Origin: Delphinus delphis
Taxonomy: Eukaryota; Chordata; Mammalia; Artiodactyla; Delphinidae
DNA length: 64,000 nucleotides
Reading direction: 5' to 3'
Assembly: GCF_949987515.2 (NCBI RefSeq)
Contig: NC_082694.2
Coordinates: 60,448,080-60,512,079 of the forward strand
Below the pieces are notes generated by a model. The model was not told where the DNA came from. It was given only the letters and a program-made list of their open reading frames with translations, and ran no database searches. The position numbers and the translations under genes are program-made. Shown here piece after piece: positions 35,873 to 46,889 of this stretch (its first letter is position 1; the number at the start of each line of letters is the position of its first letter).

Positions 35873-35959
35873 ACTAGTAACTTTCTGACAGGTCACTGAT
35901 GCTGGAACTAGGGACTGACTCAGGGAGGCTATGGGAGCAAAGTGTTTATATTATCTAGT

Positions 35960-36595
35960 GTTTAAAAAATAACCAGGAAAAGGCAAAACTATAGAGACAG
36001 TAAATAGATCAGTAGTCGCCAGGGGGTGAGGGTAGGGGGATGAATAGGCAAAACATAGAGGATTTTTAGGGTAGCGAAAATACTCTGTATGATACTATAA
36101 TGAGGGATACATATCATTATACATTTGTCCATACCCAAAGGATGTACGACATAAAGAGTGAACTCTAATGTACACCATGGACTTTGGTGATAATGGTGTG
36201 TCAATGTATGTTTATCAATTGTAACAAACGTACCACTCGGATGGGGGATGTTCAAAATGGGGGAAACTGTGCATATGGAGGGGACGGGGGGTATGTGGGA
36301 AACCTCTGTCCCTTCCTCTCAGTTTTGATTTTTTTTTTTTTTTTGCGGTACGCGGGCCTCTCACCGCTGTGGCCTCTCCCGTTGCGGAGCACAGGCTCCG
36401 GACGCGCAGGCTCAGCGGCCATGGCCCACAGGCCCAGCCGCTCCGCGGCACGCGGGATCCTCCCGGACCGGGGCACGAACCCGTGTCCCCCACATCGGCA
36501 GGCGGACTCTCAACCACTGCGCCACCAGGGAAGCCCCCTTCCTCTCAGTTTTGCTGAGAACTTCAAACTGCTCTGAAAAATTGTCTTTTAAAAAA
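35960..36595 (+). mobile_element. old L1 (L1M-type) 3' UTR, interrupted by a SINE
   Basis: Contains 'gtgaactctaatgtacaccatggactttggtgataatg', 'tcaatgtatgtttatcaattgtaac' and 'cttttaaaaaaataa'. It is the same family as the antisense piece at 40.80-41.14 kb. The SINE at 36328-36535 splits it. Confidence 0.85.
36328..36535 (-). mobile_element. CHR SINE, antisense, nested in old L1
   Basis: Poly(T), body and head on the minus strand. An 18-bp perfect target-site duplication CCCTTCCTCTCAGTTTTG lies at 36310-36327 and 36536-36553. Little diverged, rich in CpG. Confidence 0.97.
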
Positions 36596-37236
36596 ATAAC
36601 CAGAAATGTTTATCAATAAGCAAGTGCCCACATCTATCCTAAAAGCCAAGAGGGATGACAGCCAGTTTCCCTGCTTCCACACAGCCTTCAGACATTCTAA
36701 GGTCAAATTTCTTCACACTAAATATAATCCAGCGTTGTTTAACGGGAAAAGGAAAGAGAAAAGCACATCTGGTAAGCAAGTAGGCCAGACAAATTCAAGT
36801 CAAGAATCCCTGTCCTACAGGCCTGCAGAACTAAAGTGCCCAGAGAGGCCTTCAATTATTTGGATGTCATGACTTTTTAATAGACAAATGAAATTTTGAG
36901 TGTAGTTCTGGGGTTGAATGGTGTTGGAATCCAACAGGAATATTTATCATCAAATAAAGAAGGCACAGACTTTTTAAAGAGATATGGACAATCCAAATCA
37001 TTTCCATTTCCCCTACCTCCATCCCCTGATCACCGGCTCAAATTCAAACCTTAAGAAAGCAAGCAAAACAACAACAAAGTCGAGCTTCTGAAATTGAATC
37101 ATTTCTGATGGGTAAAATTAATGACAGAAGAGTTAGTTTTTTACAGGATCAGTGCACACTGTGTAAGACTCTGACTACTTTAAGCTATAATGAAATTATG
37201 TAATTATTAGAATTATTTGCTGCTCAGTCCTCGATT
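36596..37236. other. unassigned sequence
   Basis: Nothing recognised. Confidence 0.45.
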
Positions 37237-37253
37237 AGAAATGCAACATCCAA

Positions 37254-38155
37254 CATCACTAATCATTAGAGAAATGCAAATCAAAACTACAATGAGGTAT
37301 CACCTCACACCGGTCAGAATGGCCATCATCAAAAATCTACAAACAATAAATACTGGAGAGGGTGTGGAGAAAAGGGAACCCTCTTGCACTGTTGGTGGGA
37401 ACGTAAATTGATACAGCCACTATGGAGAACAGTATGGAGGTTCCTTAAAAAACTAAAACTTGAACTACCATATGACCCAGCAATTCCACTACTGGGCATA
37501 TACCCTGAGAAGACCATAATTCAAAAAGAGACATGTACCACAATGTTCACTGCAGCTCTATTTACAATAGCCCGGAGATGGAAACAACCTAAGTGTCCGT
37601 GGACAGGTGAATGGATAAAGAAGATGCGGCACATATATACAACGGAATATTACTCAGCCATAAAAAGAAATGAAATTGAGTTATTTGTAGTGAGGTGGAT
37701 GGACCTAGAGTCTGTCATACAGAGTGAAGTAAGTCAGAAGGAGAAAAATACCGTATGCTAACACGTACATATATGGAATCTAAAAAAAAAAAAAAAAAGA
37801 AGGTTCAGAAGAACCTAGGCGCAGGACAGGAATAAAGACGCAGACATAGAGAATGGACTTGAGGACATGGGGAGGGGGAAGGTTAAGCTGGGATGAAGTG
37901 AGAGAGTGGCCTGGACATATATACATTACCAAATGTAAAATAGCTAGTGGGAAGCAGCCGCATAGCACAGGGAGATCAGCTCGATGCTTTGTGACCACCT
38001 AGAGGGGTGGGATAGGGAGGGTGGGAGGGAGACGCAAGAGGGAGGAGATATGGGGATATATGTCTATGTATAGCTGACTCATTCTGTTATACAGCAGAAA
38101 CTAATACACCATTGTGGAGCAATTATACTCCAATAACGATGTGGAAAAAAAAAAA
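37254..38155 (+). mobile_element. young 5'-truncated L1 3' end
   Basis: About 900 bp of L1. It enters ORF2 at CATCACTAATCATTAGAG and keeps frames for the C-terminal ORF2 residues: [19 protein letters not shown] is readable at about 37455-37515, and RHIYTTEYYSAIKRNEIELF at about 37627-37690. A 3' UTR with GGGAAGCAGCCGCATAGCAC and a poly(A) tail follow. The target-site duplication AGAAATGCAAC(A/G)TCCAA lies at 37237-37253 and 38156-38172, with one mismatch. The frame is broken near 37384. Confidence 0.96.
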
Positions 38156-38244
38156 AGAAATGCAACGTCCAATTATAATATTCCTCATCTAATGTTTTTG
38201 TGGGACTGTATTTTTTATGCTTTAGGATTGAGTTTTTAGGAACT

Positions 38245-38640
38245 CGTTATGTGTATTTCAGTCAGGATGGGCTTAGTTATACGGTGGACAAACAAAAAAC
38301 CAGAATGTTAGTGGCTTAAAACAACAGAACTCGTATTTATCCATTCATGCTACCTGATCGCCTTGGGTGGATGGGGGCTCTGCTCTCCCTGCCTGTCATT
38401 TAGGTGGTGGTGTAGGTGCCTATCAGGTACCTTGCTAGAGGTCCTAGCAGAAGAAAAGGAAGTGTGGCACATACACATAGAGCTTCTACCCAAGAGTGGC
38501 ACATGCCCCTTTCCTTCACATTTCACTGGACAAAGCAAGCCATGTGGTCATGCCTAATCCCAAGGAGGCAGAAGATGCAACCCTGAAGAAGAGAGAGTAC
38601 CGATGGCTAAGCCTAGTGACTACCAAACCTTCTCTTGGAA
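38245..38640. mobile_element. old interspersed repeat, family unresolved
   Basis: 'cagtcaggatgggcttagttatacgg', 'gttagtggcttaaaacaacag' and 'gcctaatcccaaggaggcagaag' recall a widespread mammalian repeat with the GTGGCTTAAAACAACA signature. It shares that signature with the composite element at 41.96-43.34 kb. I cannot name the family or class. Confidence 0.5.
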
Positions 38641-38644
38641 AATA

Positions 38645-39520
38645 AGGTCTCCTGTTTTAAAACGTGTTTTATTTTTTTAGCTATATTGACTTAGCTATCA
38701 ACCAGCAACATCATTATGAAGTTAGAATAAGTATACATTTTGACTTATCAGTGTAAACCTTAGTTCATCTGACACTTTAACCAAATACAGATTTTTTTGT
38801 ATCCCTCATGTCAGGCAAAATTCCATAGAAATGAATAAGACAAAATCCTGCCCACAGATCCCAGGTTGGGTAATTTGGTCTTGTGCCGAAGACACAGCTT
38901 TCATCTTGGAAAGTTCCCAGGTTTGGGATTGGCTATAGTTCCTTCTTCCATGACGTCTGAACCTGTCAACCTTCACAACACAGAGGATTCATCTGTCACC
39001 CCACCATTCACGTGAGGGTTGAATTAACACCAGTGTTTTGAGGAAATTTCACTTAAGCAAATTTGGGTTAGTAGGTGATCTTGCGGTTTCAACTTTATTT
39101 CCTTATTATTAATTTTCTACACCCAGTTTAGAGTTGCTGAATCCAGATTTCAAAGCACAAAATTCCCCTGACAAGGTTGGGTGCACACAGAACAAAGGGA
39201 GCCACTGCCAAAGATTCTTGGGAGGTCAGAGGCCAGATTCAAGGCTTTGGTATAACGTGTGTAGCAAAGTGTCAGCTCGACAGGAGGCCAGCAAAGAGAA
39301 AAGGGCTCAGAGTCCACTCTAGTGACCAAACCTGCAAACAAGCTTCTCTAATCACAAGGTGCTGAAAGAAGGTCAAATGGGTACTTACTGTTAAATCATA
39401 CAAAAAGCAAAAGGATGCAAAACTAAGCCCCCCATCAAAAGCAAATTTAATTAAAATTAAATTAGATTTAATTAAGTAGAATTAATTATATAATTCTAAG
39501 ATGTGGACAGCTGTAGAAAA
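38645..39520. other. unassigned sequence, ending in an AT-rich patch
   Basis: No recognised gene or repeat. 39437-39492 is a TTAATTAAAATTAAATTAGA-type low-complexity patch. Confidence 0.45.
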
Positions 39521-39536
39521 CAAAAATCCAACTATG

Positions 39537-39743
39537 TAATGTAACTTTTTTTTCACTCAGCAATCTTAGAAATCTCTCCGTGTTAGTACATGTAGATCTA
39601 CTCTCTGCCCCCCCACCCCGCTTTTTTTTTTTTGGCCAGGCAGCACAGCATGCAGGATCATAGTTCCCCAATCAGGGATCGAACCTGTGCCCCCTGCATT
39701 GGGAGAACAGAGTCTTAACCACTGGACCACCAGGGAAGTCCCA
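39537..39743 (-). mobile_element. short CHR/tRNA-type SINE, antisense, with extra 3' sequence
   Basis: SINE body 39610-39743 on the minus strand (head GGGACTTCCCTGGTGGTCCAG, box B-like GGTTCGATCCC, A-tail at 39622-39633). The 15-bp duplication AAAAATCCAACTATG lies at 39522-39536 and 39744-39758. It does not bracket just the SINE: about 70 further bases beyond its first A-tail lie inside it, ending in a second A8 run (T8 at 39546-39553). Confidence 0.85.
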
Positions 39744-39759
39744 AAAAATCCAACTATGA

Positions 39760-40294
39760 ACCAGATAAAGTTCAGATAATTTCACTGGAGTTTCTGGATC
39801 TTTCAGTCATATAACTGGCTTCTACCTGTGTCAGTCAGGATCCCAGCAGGAAATGAACAGAGCATTCCACTGGGATTTTGAAAAGATTTTTAGTGGTGGG
39901 ATTCTTCACAGAGGTGTGGTCAGGTGTAAGGAATCCACCATGCGTGTTGGGGAATCCCATGACTACAAGGGCAGGAAGAGGCAGGGGGAGGAGCTATTGT
40001 TACCAGAACTTGGTGAGAGCTGCAGCTGTGAAAGGGAGCAACCCGATGGGAGCTGTGGCCATGAAAGAACGTGGCCACTGTCAGAACTGTGCCAAGGCAA
40101 AGGGCAGGTGGCAAGGAGAAACATTTCAACTGGTCCCTTCCTCCAAACTCCAGTCTCCTAACACTTCTCCACACTGCAAACCAGAGGGCAAGGACCCCTG
40201 GGTGATGGAGTCCACTGAGACCACTCTTTTGCAGGCACAGAACAGGGTAGAGATGGGAGAAAATGGATTTGGCTGGCTTACCATGTCACCTAAT
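39760..40294. other. unassigned sequence
   Basis: Frames up to 139 codons (39878-40297) but no recognisable domain. Opens near 'tgtgtcagtcaggatcccagcaggaaatgaa', a common mammalian repeat-like motif. Confidence 0.4.
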
Positions 40295-40310
40295 TAAAAG
40301 ATGCTGTCTG

Positions 40311-40519
40311 GGGCTTCCCTGGTGGCGCAGTGGTTGAGAGTCCGCCTGCCGATGCAGGGGACACAGGTTCGTGCCCAGGTCCGGGAAGATCCCACATGCC
40401 GCGGAGCGGCTGAGCCCGTGAGCCATGGCCGCTGAGCCTGCGCGTCCGGAGCCTGTGCTCCGCAACGGGAGAGGCCACAACAGTGAGGGGCCCACGTACC
40501 GCAAAAAAAAAAAAAAAAA
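40311..40519 (+). mobile_element. CHR SINE, near full length
   Basis: Sense copy with head, box B-like GGTTCGTGCCC, body to GTACCGC and a 20-A tail. The perfect target-site duplication AAAAGATGCTGTCTG lies at 40296-40310 and 40520-40534. Confidence 0.97.
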
Positions 40520-40799
40520 AAAAGATGCTGTCTGTAACTGTGAACAAATGTTTTCTCTTTTTTCTCTATTTGGCCAGACTAGTTATGTTCTGTTTACCTT
40601 TTGCTGAGTGCACACACACTCTCTCTCTCAAGTCACTTCAATTTTCTTTACTTTCACTGTTGAATCCAAAAGAGCTCATGATGGAAGCTAACTTACAAAT
40701 TAAAGCAAGTGCTTCTCTCTGTTATCTGGGGATACTACAAGTTTATTACATGTTTAGTAACTCATCACATATATAGCCAGAAAGGGAGAAATTTTAATT

Positions 40800-41140
40800 T
40801 AATTTTAATTTTTAAAAATAGGCTTTATTTTGTAGAGCAGTTTTAGATTCATAGCAAAATTGAGAGGAAGGTTCCAAGACTTCCGTATAACCCCGTCCCC
40901 CAAGACACAGCTTCCCCCTCTATCAAAACCTCGTACCCAAGTGGTATATTTGCTACAATTAATGAACCTACATTGACACATCATTATCACCCAAAGTCCA
41001 TAGTTTACATTAGGGTTCACTCTTGGTGTTGAACATTCTGTGGGTTTGTGCAAATGTATAAATGACATGTGTCTACTGTTACTGCATCATACAGAGTATT
41101 TTCACTGCCTTAAAAATCCTCTGTGCTCTGTCTATTCATC
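40800..41140 (-). mobile_element. old L1 (L1M-type) 3' UTR, antisense
   Basis: 'gagcagttttagattcatagcaaaattgagaggaagg', 'attgacacatcattatcacccaaagtccatagtttacattagggttcac' and 'gagtattttcactgccttaaaaatcctctgtgct' are a classic antisense old L1 tail, the reverse complement of the element at 35.96 kb. Confidence 0.88.
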
Positions 41141-41144
41141 CATA

Positions 41145-41958
41145 TTTTAATTTTTAAACACTATAATCAAAAGTCTCAAGAGATTATATCCTGAACTTTT
41201 AAAAACCAGGCATGTTCCTGGTACATGAGTAAACAAACAATAATAATACAGTAAATCATCACCTAAAATTATTGGCAAATGGAATAACATAGGAGTATTG
41301 CTATAGACATCATAACTAATTTATCAATTTTCAAAGACTTAAAATATATTTGTAACCAGCATGTCAAACAAACACAGTGATGTATCAAAACACAACTTTA
41401 CCGTAAAAATGTACTTGGTATGGGTTATCTTCCCTAGGCCCTGACTTTTCTGGCCACATTAAGTCACAAAACACAAAGCTCAACTCACAAATTGAAATTG
41501 TCCAGCCCAAAATATTAATCAATGTCTGAACTCAAATTAGAGCAAAATCTTCTTCCCTTCCCCATCTGGAACCTGTTTTAAGCAGACCACTGGCAGAGCC
41601 ATGAGGGTGTGGTTGCTGCTTCCTCACTTCCTGTGCTTTTTCTGCTAGCTTGGCAACAAGGCCTCTGGGGCTGGTATGAGGGATGGAGGAAGGAAAAGAG
41701 GTCCAAGGGAAGCGTCTTCCTTGCTGATGGCTTTGCTCTCTCTGGGCCCAGTGTCACAATCCATCATTTCTCTCACTGATGTTTCTAAGGGCTTACTGGA
41801 GGCTCCTCTGCAGGGCTTTCTTGACAACAGTGATGTTTTTTGTCCCTCTGTCTGCTGCTCTCCACTCTGTCCCTGGTTATCTGTGGTCCATGTGGTCCAC
41901 TCTATACAGATTCTGACTGTTGAAGCCTCCTCCTTCCCTAGGTTATCCTTTCTGGCAG
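41145..41958. other. unassigned sequence
   Basis: Nothing recognised. Confidence 0.45.
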
Positions 41959-42029
41959 GAAATTGTATTCCCTATCTATTGCTGTGTAACCAATGACTCT
42001 AAAACTAAATGGCTTAAAACTACACACAT

Positions 42030-42378
42030 GGGGCTTCCCTGGTGGTGCAGTGGTTGAGAATCCGCCTGCCAGTGCAGGGGACATGGGTTCGAGCCCCGGT
42101 CCAGGAAGATCCCACATGCCACGGAGCAACTAAGCTCGTGCGCCACAGCTACTGAGCCTGCGCTCTAGAGCCTGCGAGCCACAACTACTGAGCCCACATG
42201 CCACAACTACTGAAACTTGCATGCCTAGAGCCTGTACTCTGCAACAAGAGAAGCCACCACAATGAGAAGCCCGTGCACCGCAACGAACAGTAGCCCTGCT
42301 CGCCGCAACTAGAGAAAGCCCGCGCGCAGCAACGAAGACCCAACACAGCCAAAAATAAATTTATCAAAAAAACCCACA
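42030..42378 (+). mobile_element. CHR SINE, long form, full length
   Basis: Complete long form: tRNA-like head with box A-like TGGTGCAGTGG and box B-like GGTTCGAGCCC, the 'CACAACTACTGAGCC' region, 'GCAACGAAGACCCAACACAG' and an AAATAAAT end. The target-site duplication AAAACTA(C/A)(A/G)CACAT lies at 42016-42029 and 42379-42392 with two mismatches, so this is an older copy. Confidence 0.94.
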
Positions 42379-42660
42379 AAAACTAAGCACATTTGTTATC
42401 TCACTGTTTCTTTAGGTCGGGGATCCACACCTGGCCTAGCCGAGTCCTCTGCCCCAGGGACCCTCAGAGTTATCTCAAGGCTCTGCTGGGAAGGAGCTGC
42501 TTCCTCGGTCACTCACATAGTTGTTGCCAGGACTCAGTTTCTCATGAGCTGTTGGACAGAGGGCCTTGCTCCTCACTGGTTTTGACTGGAGTTTGCCCTC
42601 ACTTCTTTGCTATGTGGGCCTCTCCAACATGGCAGCTTGCGTTGTCAAAGCCTGCAACCT

Positions 42661-43129
42661 AATACTACTCAGCCATAAAAGAGAACAAAATAATGTCATT
42701 TGCAGCAACACGGATGAACTAGAGACTGTCATACTAAGTGAAGTAAGTCAGACAGAGAAAGACAAATATATGATACTGCTTATATGTGGAATCTAAAAAA
42801 ATGGTACAAATGAACTTATTTACAAGACAGAAATAGAGTCACAGATGTAGAAAACACACTCATGGTTACTGGAGGGAAAGTATGGGAGAGGGATAAATTA
42901 GGAGATTGGGACTGACATACACACACTATTATATATAAAATAGATAACTAATAAGGACCTACTGTATAGCACAAGGAACTCTACTCAGTACTCTGTAATG
43001 GCCTATAAAGAAAAGACTCTAAAAAAGAGTGGATATATGTATACGTATAACTGATTCAGTTTGTTGAACACCTGAAACTAATGCAATGTTGTAAATCAAC
43101 TATACTCCCATAAAAATAGTTTTTTTAAA
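42661..43129 (+). mobile_element. 5'-truncated L1 3' end nested in old repeat
   Basis: Begins at the ORF2 C-terminus (TACTACTCAGCCATAAAAGAG) and runs through the 3' UTR to 'acctgaaactaatgcaatgttgtaaatcaactatac' and an A-rich tail. The perfect 14-bp target-site duplication AAAGCCTGCAACCT lies at 42647-42660 and 43130-43143. Confidence 0.96.
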
Positions 43130-43345
43130 AAAGCCTGCAACCTGAGAAGGCAATAAACAGAGTCCCAAAGGATAGAAGTTCAGTCTTTTGCAAACCCAGT
43201 CATGAAAGAGACATCCCATCACTTTTGTCATATTCTATTTATTAGAAAGAAGTCACCAGGTCCAGCCCACATTCAGTGGGAGGAGATTACAGAAGGGCAT
43301 TGATACCAGAAGGCAGGGATCACTGAGAGCCACTTTTGAAAGCTA

Positions 43346-45008
43346 TCACAGACATAAAACAGTTTCAGCTCCTCTCCTTCTGCCTGACCCTCTTATGGAA
43401 ACAATTATGTATCCCCCACCCTGACAAATGCTGGCACAGAGTGACCATGTCTATCCAGCTGCCACCGGCCTCCTTAGCTTTCCCAGGTCTGGGCCAGGGA
43501 TTAGTCCATGACCCCTCTAACTGCAGTTCCCCTCAAGGAACATCCAGCAACCTCTCCAAGTGACCCTTTGAAACTCCCCTCTCCTGAGACCTGGGATTAG
43601 AAGCAGCCCTTCCATCCTCCCCTTTCCCTGTGAGGAAGAGAGATGGGAATGGTCAAAAAGCAACACTTCTTCCCCAGGAAAATCTGATAAAACCCTCCCT
43701 CTTCTATCTCCTCTCTTTCTACCCTTTTTTATTCTCAAGGTGAAATAGGGTGCTCAAGAGTTTTAGGAGATGTGGAAATGCTTCTTGGGCTTGCTTTTGT
43801 AATGTCTGCATATGACAGTCTCTTTCATACTCACTGTGGTGTCTAATGTCTATCATACTATTGCTTGAGTTGAAACTGAGGAAGGAAGAGACCCCTTGTA
43901 ACATCCTCTACACATTTATAGTCTCTCTTTGATGATTCAGAAAGCTCACAGTAATTTTATAGTACTTACCATTATGATCACCCATTTTTACTATTCTGGG
44001 GAAAAATGCATAGGCACCCTCTTTATTAATACCATAAACCAGTTTTCACAGTATAATCATAGCTGTAAACTGATTACAAATAATCCAATAAAAATATACT
44101 AATATATCCTTTATGTTTAATGCATTAATATAATTCTTAAGCTTTATTCTGAGGTAACGACATCATCTTTTTTTCTGATTTTCTCATTAGACAGAATTTA
44201 TAATAAAATATACTTGTAGAAAAACAAACGGATAGCTTAGAGTGGCATATACTCGCCATAGAGTGGGGTTTTATCTGCGCTCATTTACAACATTGCCTGT
44301 AGTTCACCCCTAGAAAGCACCAGTTAGCTTTCTAACTGCCCTGGTTTGTTTCCCTGAACACCATTTCCACTAACTTAAAATGCTCTATTATCAGCAGACT
44401 TGGATGTTTACTTCTAGAGTTTTAAGTGCCAGATTCTCATTTTCTGTAACTGCAGGAAGACATTCCTAGCAGGATGTTATTCTGGTTCATAAAGTGGCAA
44501 TCTATTTTATTATTCCCAAGCACTTTATCATCAATGTCATAAGGTTTGGCCAGGGGCAAGGAGGTTAAGATTCCCGTTTTTTGCTATGAGTAAGAAAACA
44601 GATTAAAAGATGTGAAATGTTCACTCTAAGAGTGTGAGTCAATGAGTTCCTGGGATAAACAGTCCAAGAAACAGGTAGAGAGAGGAGAGTGTCTAGCCCA
44701 GAACTTAACATCCTGCTAATAGAGGATTAGGACAAAATACAAAACTGAGAGTTTCTGACTGAGGGGTCAAAACAACTAACATGAAAATTCCAAGAGACAT
44801 TTTCCTTGAAGGCCCAGTGAAATGAAGGACATTTATCCCTTAAGAGAAAGAGTGCTGCAGTGAGGAGAGACTATTCCTCTGGGTAAGTACATCACAGAGG
44901 CTACTCAAAGTAACAGGTACTTGAAACTGTGAAAAAGGACTCACAGAACTTTGTTCCTCTCTGAAGTCTTCACCACACCTGCTGACTTAGGCGTCCTCTC
45001 CTTCAGGA
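43346..45008. other. long stretch without recognised genes or repeats
   Basis: Unique-looking sequence, short frames only. Confidence 0.45.
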
Positions 45009-45009
45009 C

Positions 45010-45215
45010 CTCAGCAGAACTTGTACTTAACTCCCTACAACACTCATCATAGTGAGTCAAAAGGCTTATTTATGAGTCTTCCAATCGTTACTTTAAATAT
45101 TTTGAGGCCAGGGACATTGTCTTTCCATTTGCATATCTATTGCTTAATGCGTAATGAACTTTCAACAAATTTTTGTTGAATAAATGAGTGAATAAATAAA
45201 TAAATAAATAGAAAT
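45010..45215 (+). mobile_element. L2-type 3' end, sense
   Basis: Ends 'tcaacaaatttttgttgaataaatgagtgaataaataaa', preceded by 'ttttgaggccagggacattgtc', the normal order of an L2 3' UTR (GAGGGCAGGGACTGTGTC ... AATAAATATTTGTTGAATGAATGA). Confidence 0.7.
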
Positions 45216-46078
45216 GAGATAGAGGATAATCCAAATAGGAAAGATCAAAGAGAAAATAGGTGAGCGGAGAAAGAAGCTTCAGGGAGGTGCCTTCAGGGAG
45301 AGAAAATTCATGGGTCCTTTGTGTCTACCTAACTATGGCTGCCAGCTTGCTTTAGCAATGCCAAAGCTTAACTTTCTCCCTGGCTCTTGAAACCTAGACT
45401 TCTTGAACGTTTGTCTTCCTTTTGCATATATTCAGTTGCCTAGCTCTTAATCTGAACTGTTTCCCCTCTATTTCCCCTCACCTCCTCTCTCTCTGATCAA
45501 CATTCAAATACTCTTTTTTCTCCCTAAAAACACAATGTTTGAATCTTTCTCACCACCACCACTCTGACAATTAGAACTTTGCAACAGGTTTCTTTTCCTA
45601 CCAATTTTTCTGATTCAAGAGTTCCCTCTGCCACTTCAAGCTCTGTGCTAGGACAAACAATCACCTAAAGAAGGTAAGAACAGTTCATCTTGGATGGGAA
45701 AGTCTGTGCTGGATACATCAGAGCAAATGTTTCCACCACCACCACCACCGCAAACAACAATAAAAACCCACAGGATGTGAGGAACATAGCTGAATTTTCT
45801 AATATCCCATTGGTCACAGAGTGTGAAAGGTCTGTGAAGAAGAAAGAGGAGAGGGGAGGGGTAGGAAGAGAAGAGAAACAGAGGAAAAGGGAAAAAAGAT
45901 GGAGGAGTTCTGAAAGAGGAAGTGGAGGAGAAGGAAGAAAGAAGGGCAGAAGAGTTGCTTTGTTACGATAGGTAGCATGACACTCTTCTTGAGCAATGGC
46001 TCACGGAAAACAGCCTGATTACTCAATTTGTTGGCTACTTCTCTGTCAACAGCCTACTTGATCCCCCCTTCCTGAATT
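45216..46078. other. unassigned sequence with simple repeats
   Basis: A (CAC)n patch at 45732-45750 and a purine tract at 45836-45952. The rest is not recognised. Confidence 0.5.
45836..45952. repeat. GA-rich purine tract
   Basis: About 117 bases nearly all A and G on the plus strand, for example GAGGAGAGGGGAGGGG. It makes the Lys/Arg/Glu-rich frame 45690-45971, which is not a gene. Confidence 0.9.
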
Positions 46079-46079
46079 T

Positions 46080-46885
46080 CTCTTTCCTCTGCCCCTATGA
46101 CATCTCCAGTCCTGACTTGTCTCATGATTCTCAGTCTTCTTTGTGGAGTCCATAGCCCTTAGGCTTGTTCCTCAAGGTTCTCTTCTACATTAACCCTTGG
46201 CTTCAGCCACCTGTGGGATGAGGTTGACGATTTCAAAGCCTACATCTTCAGCCTCGATCTCTGCTCATGTATCCGTGATTCATGTATCCATTAGCCTTTT
46301 GGACATCTTAACTCGTATGTCCCACAGGCACTTGGAAATCAGCAGACCTAGCACTGAACTCATCATTTACACCACCCTCAATCCTGTTCTTCTTGTGTAA
46401 TTTATAACTGAGATTGGTATCACCAGCCACCCTGGATCAAATCAAATCCCCCCTCGTCTCATACATACACACTTACCTAAGCAACTCCTATTAATTTCAC
46501 TCCATAAATTTCTCTTGAATTCTTTCAACTATTGTGTCTATTCCCTCCCCTAAGCTCCTGCACCACCTCATACTTGATATTGATGTACCCAGTCTGGGCC
46601 CCTCTAATCCATTTCCACAAGGCAGCTGTGATCTTTCTAAAATACAAATATCTGTTGTGTTCATGTCTTACTCAAAGCATGTCAGTGTTTCCCCATAATA
46701 CATCGTACAATGTCTAACTTCTCTAATGCAGTCTAAAAGGACCCTATCATCTGGTCCTTGCTTATCTGCAGCCCTTTATGCTTTCTATTCTCCAACAACT
46801 GCTTTCCATTGCCCAAATGTACCATGCTTTTTTCATGTTCCAGCCCTTGCCATGCTTGTCCTGTGCCTGGAAAAGAGAGTTTCTG
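46080..46885 (+). mobile_element. L2 LINE, sense, ORF2 end and 3' region
   Basis: Follows the familiar L2 pre-UTR order: 'acctagcactgaactcatcatt', 'ttatgagattggtatcaccagccaccc' type, 'cttgaattctttcaactattgtg', 'cacaaggcagctgtgatctttctaaaatacaaatatctg', 'cttatctgcagccctttatgctt', 'ccagcccttgccatgcttgtcctgtgcctgg'. No open frame survives. Confidence 0.75.
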
Positions 46886-46889
46886 AAAA

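Larger units (their letters stand above)
41960..43345. mobile_element. old interspersed repeat carrying a nested SINE and L1
   Basis: The backbone parts 41960-42029 ('attgctgtgtaaccaatgactctaaaactaaatggcttaaaac'), 42393-42660 and 43144-43345 ('catcccatcacttttgtcatattctatttattagaaagaagtcacc') belong to one old mammalian repeat once the two inserts are removed. The class is not determined. Confidence 0.65.

Noticed and set aside
40311..40390. tRNA gene
   Set aside because: The box A/B-like elements belong to the tRNA-derived head of a SINE; there is no complete cloverleaf and the body continues into SINE sequence.
45690..45971. Lys/Arg/Glu-rich 93-codon frame
   Set aside because: It comes from a GA-rich tract and a CAC repeat.
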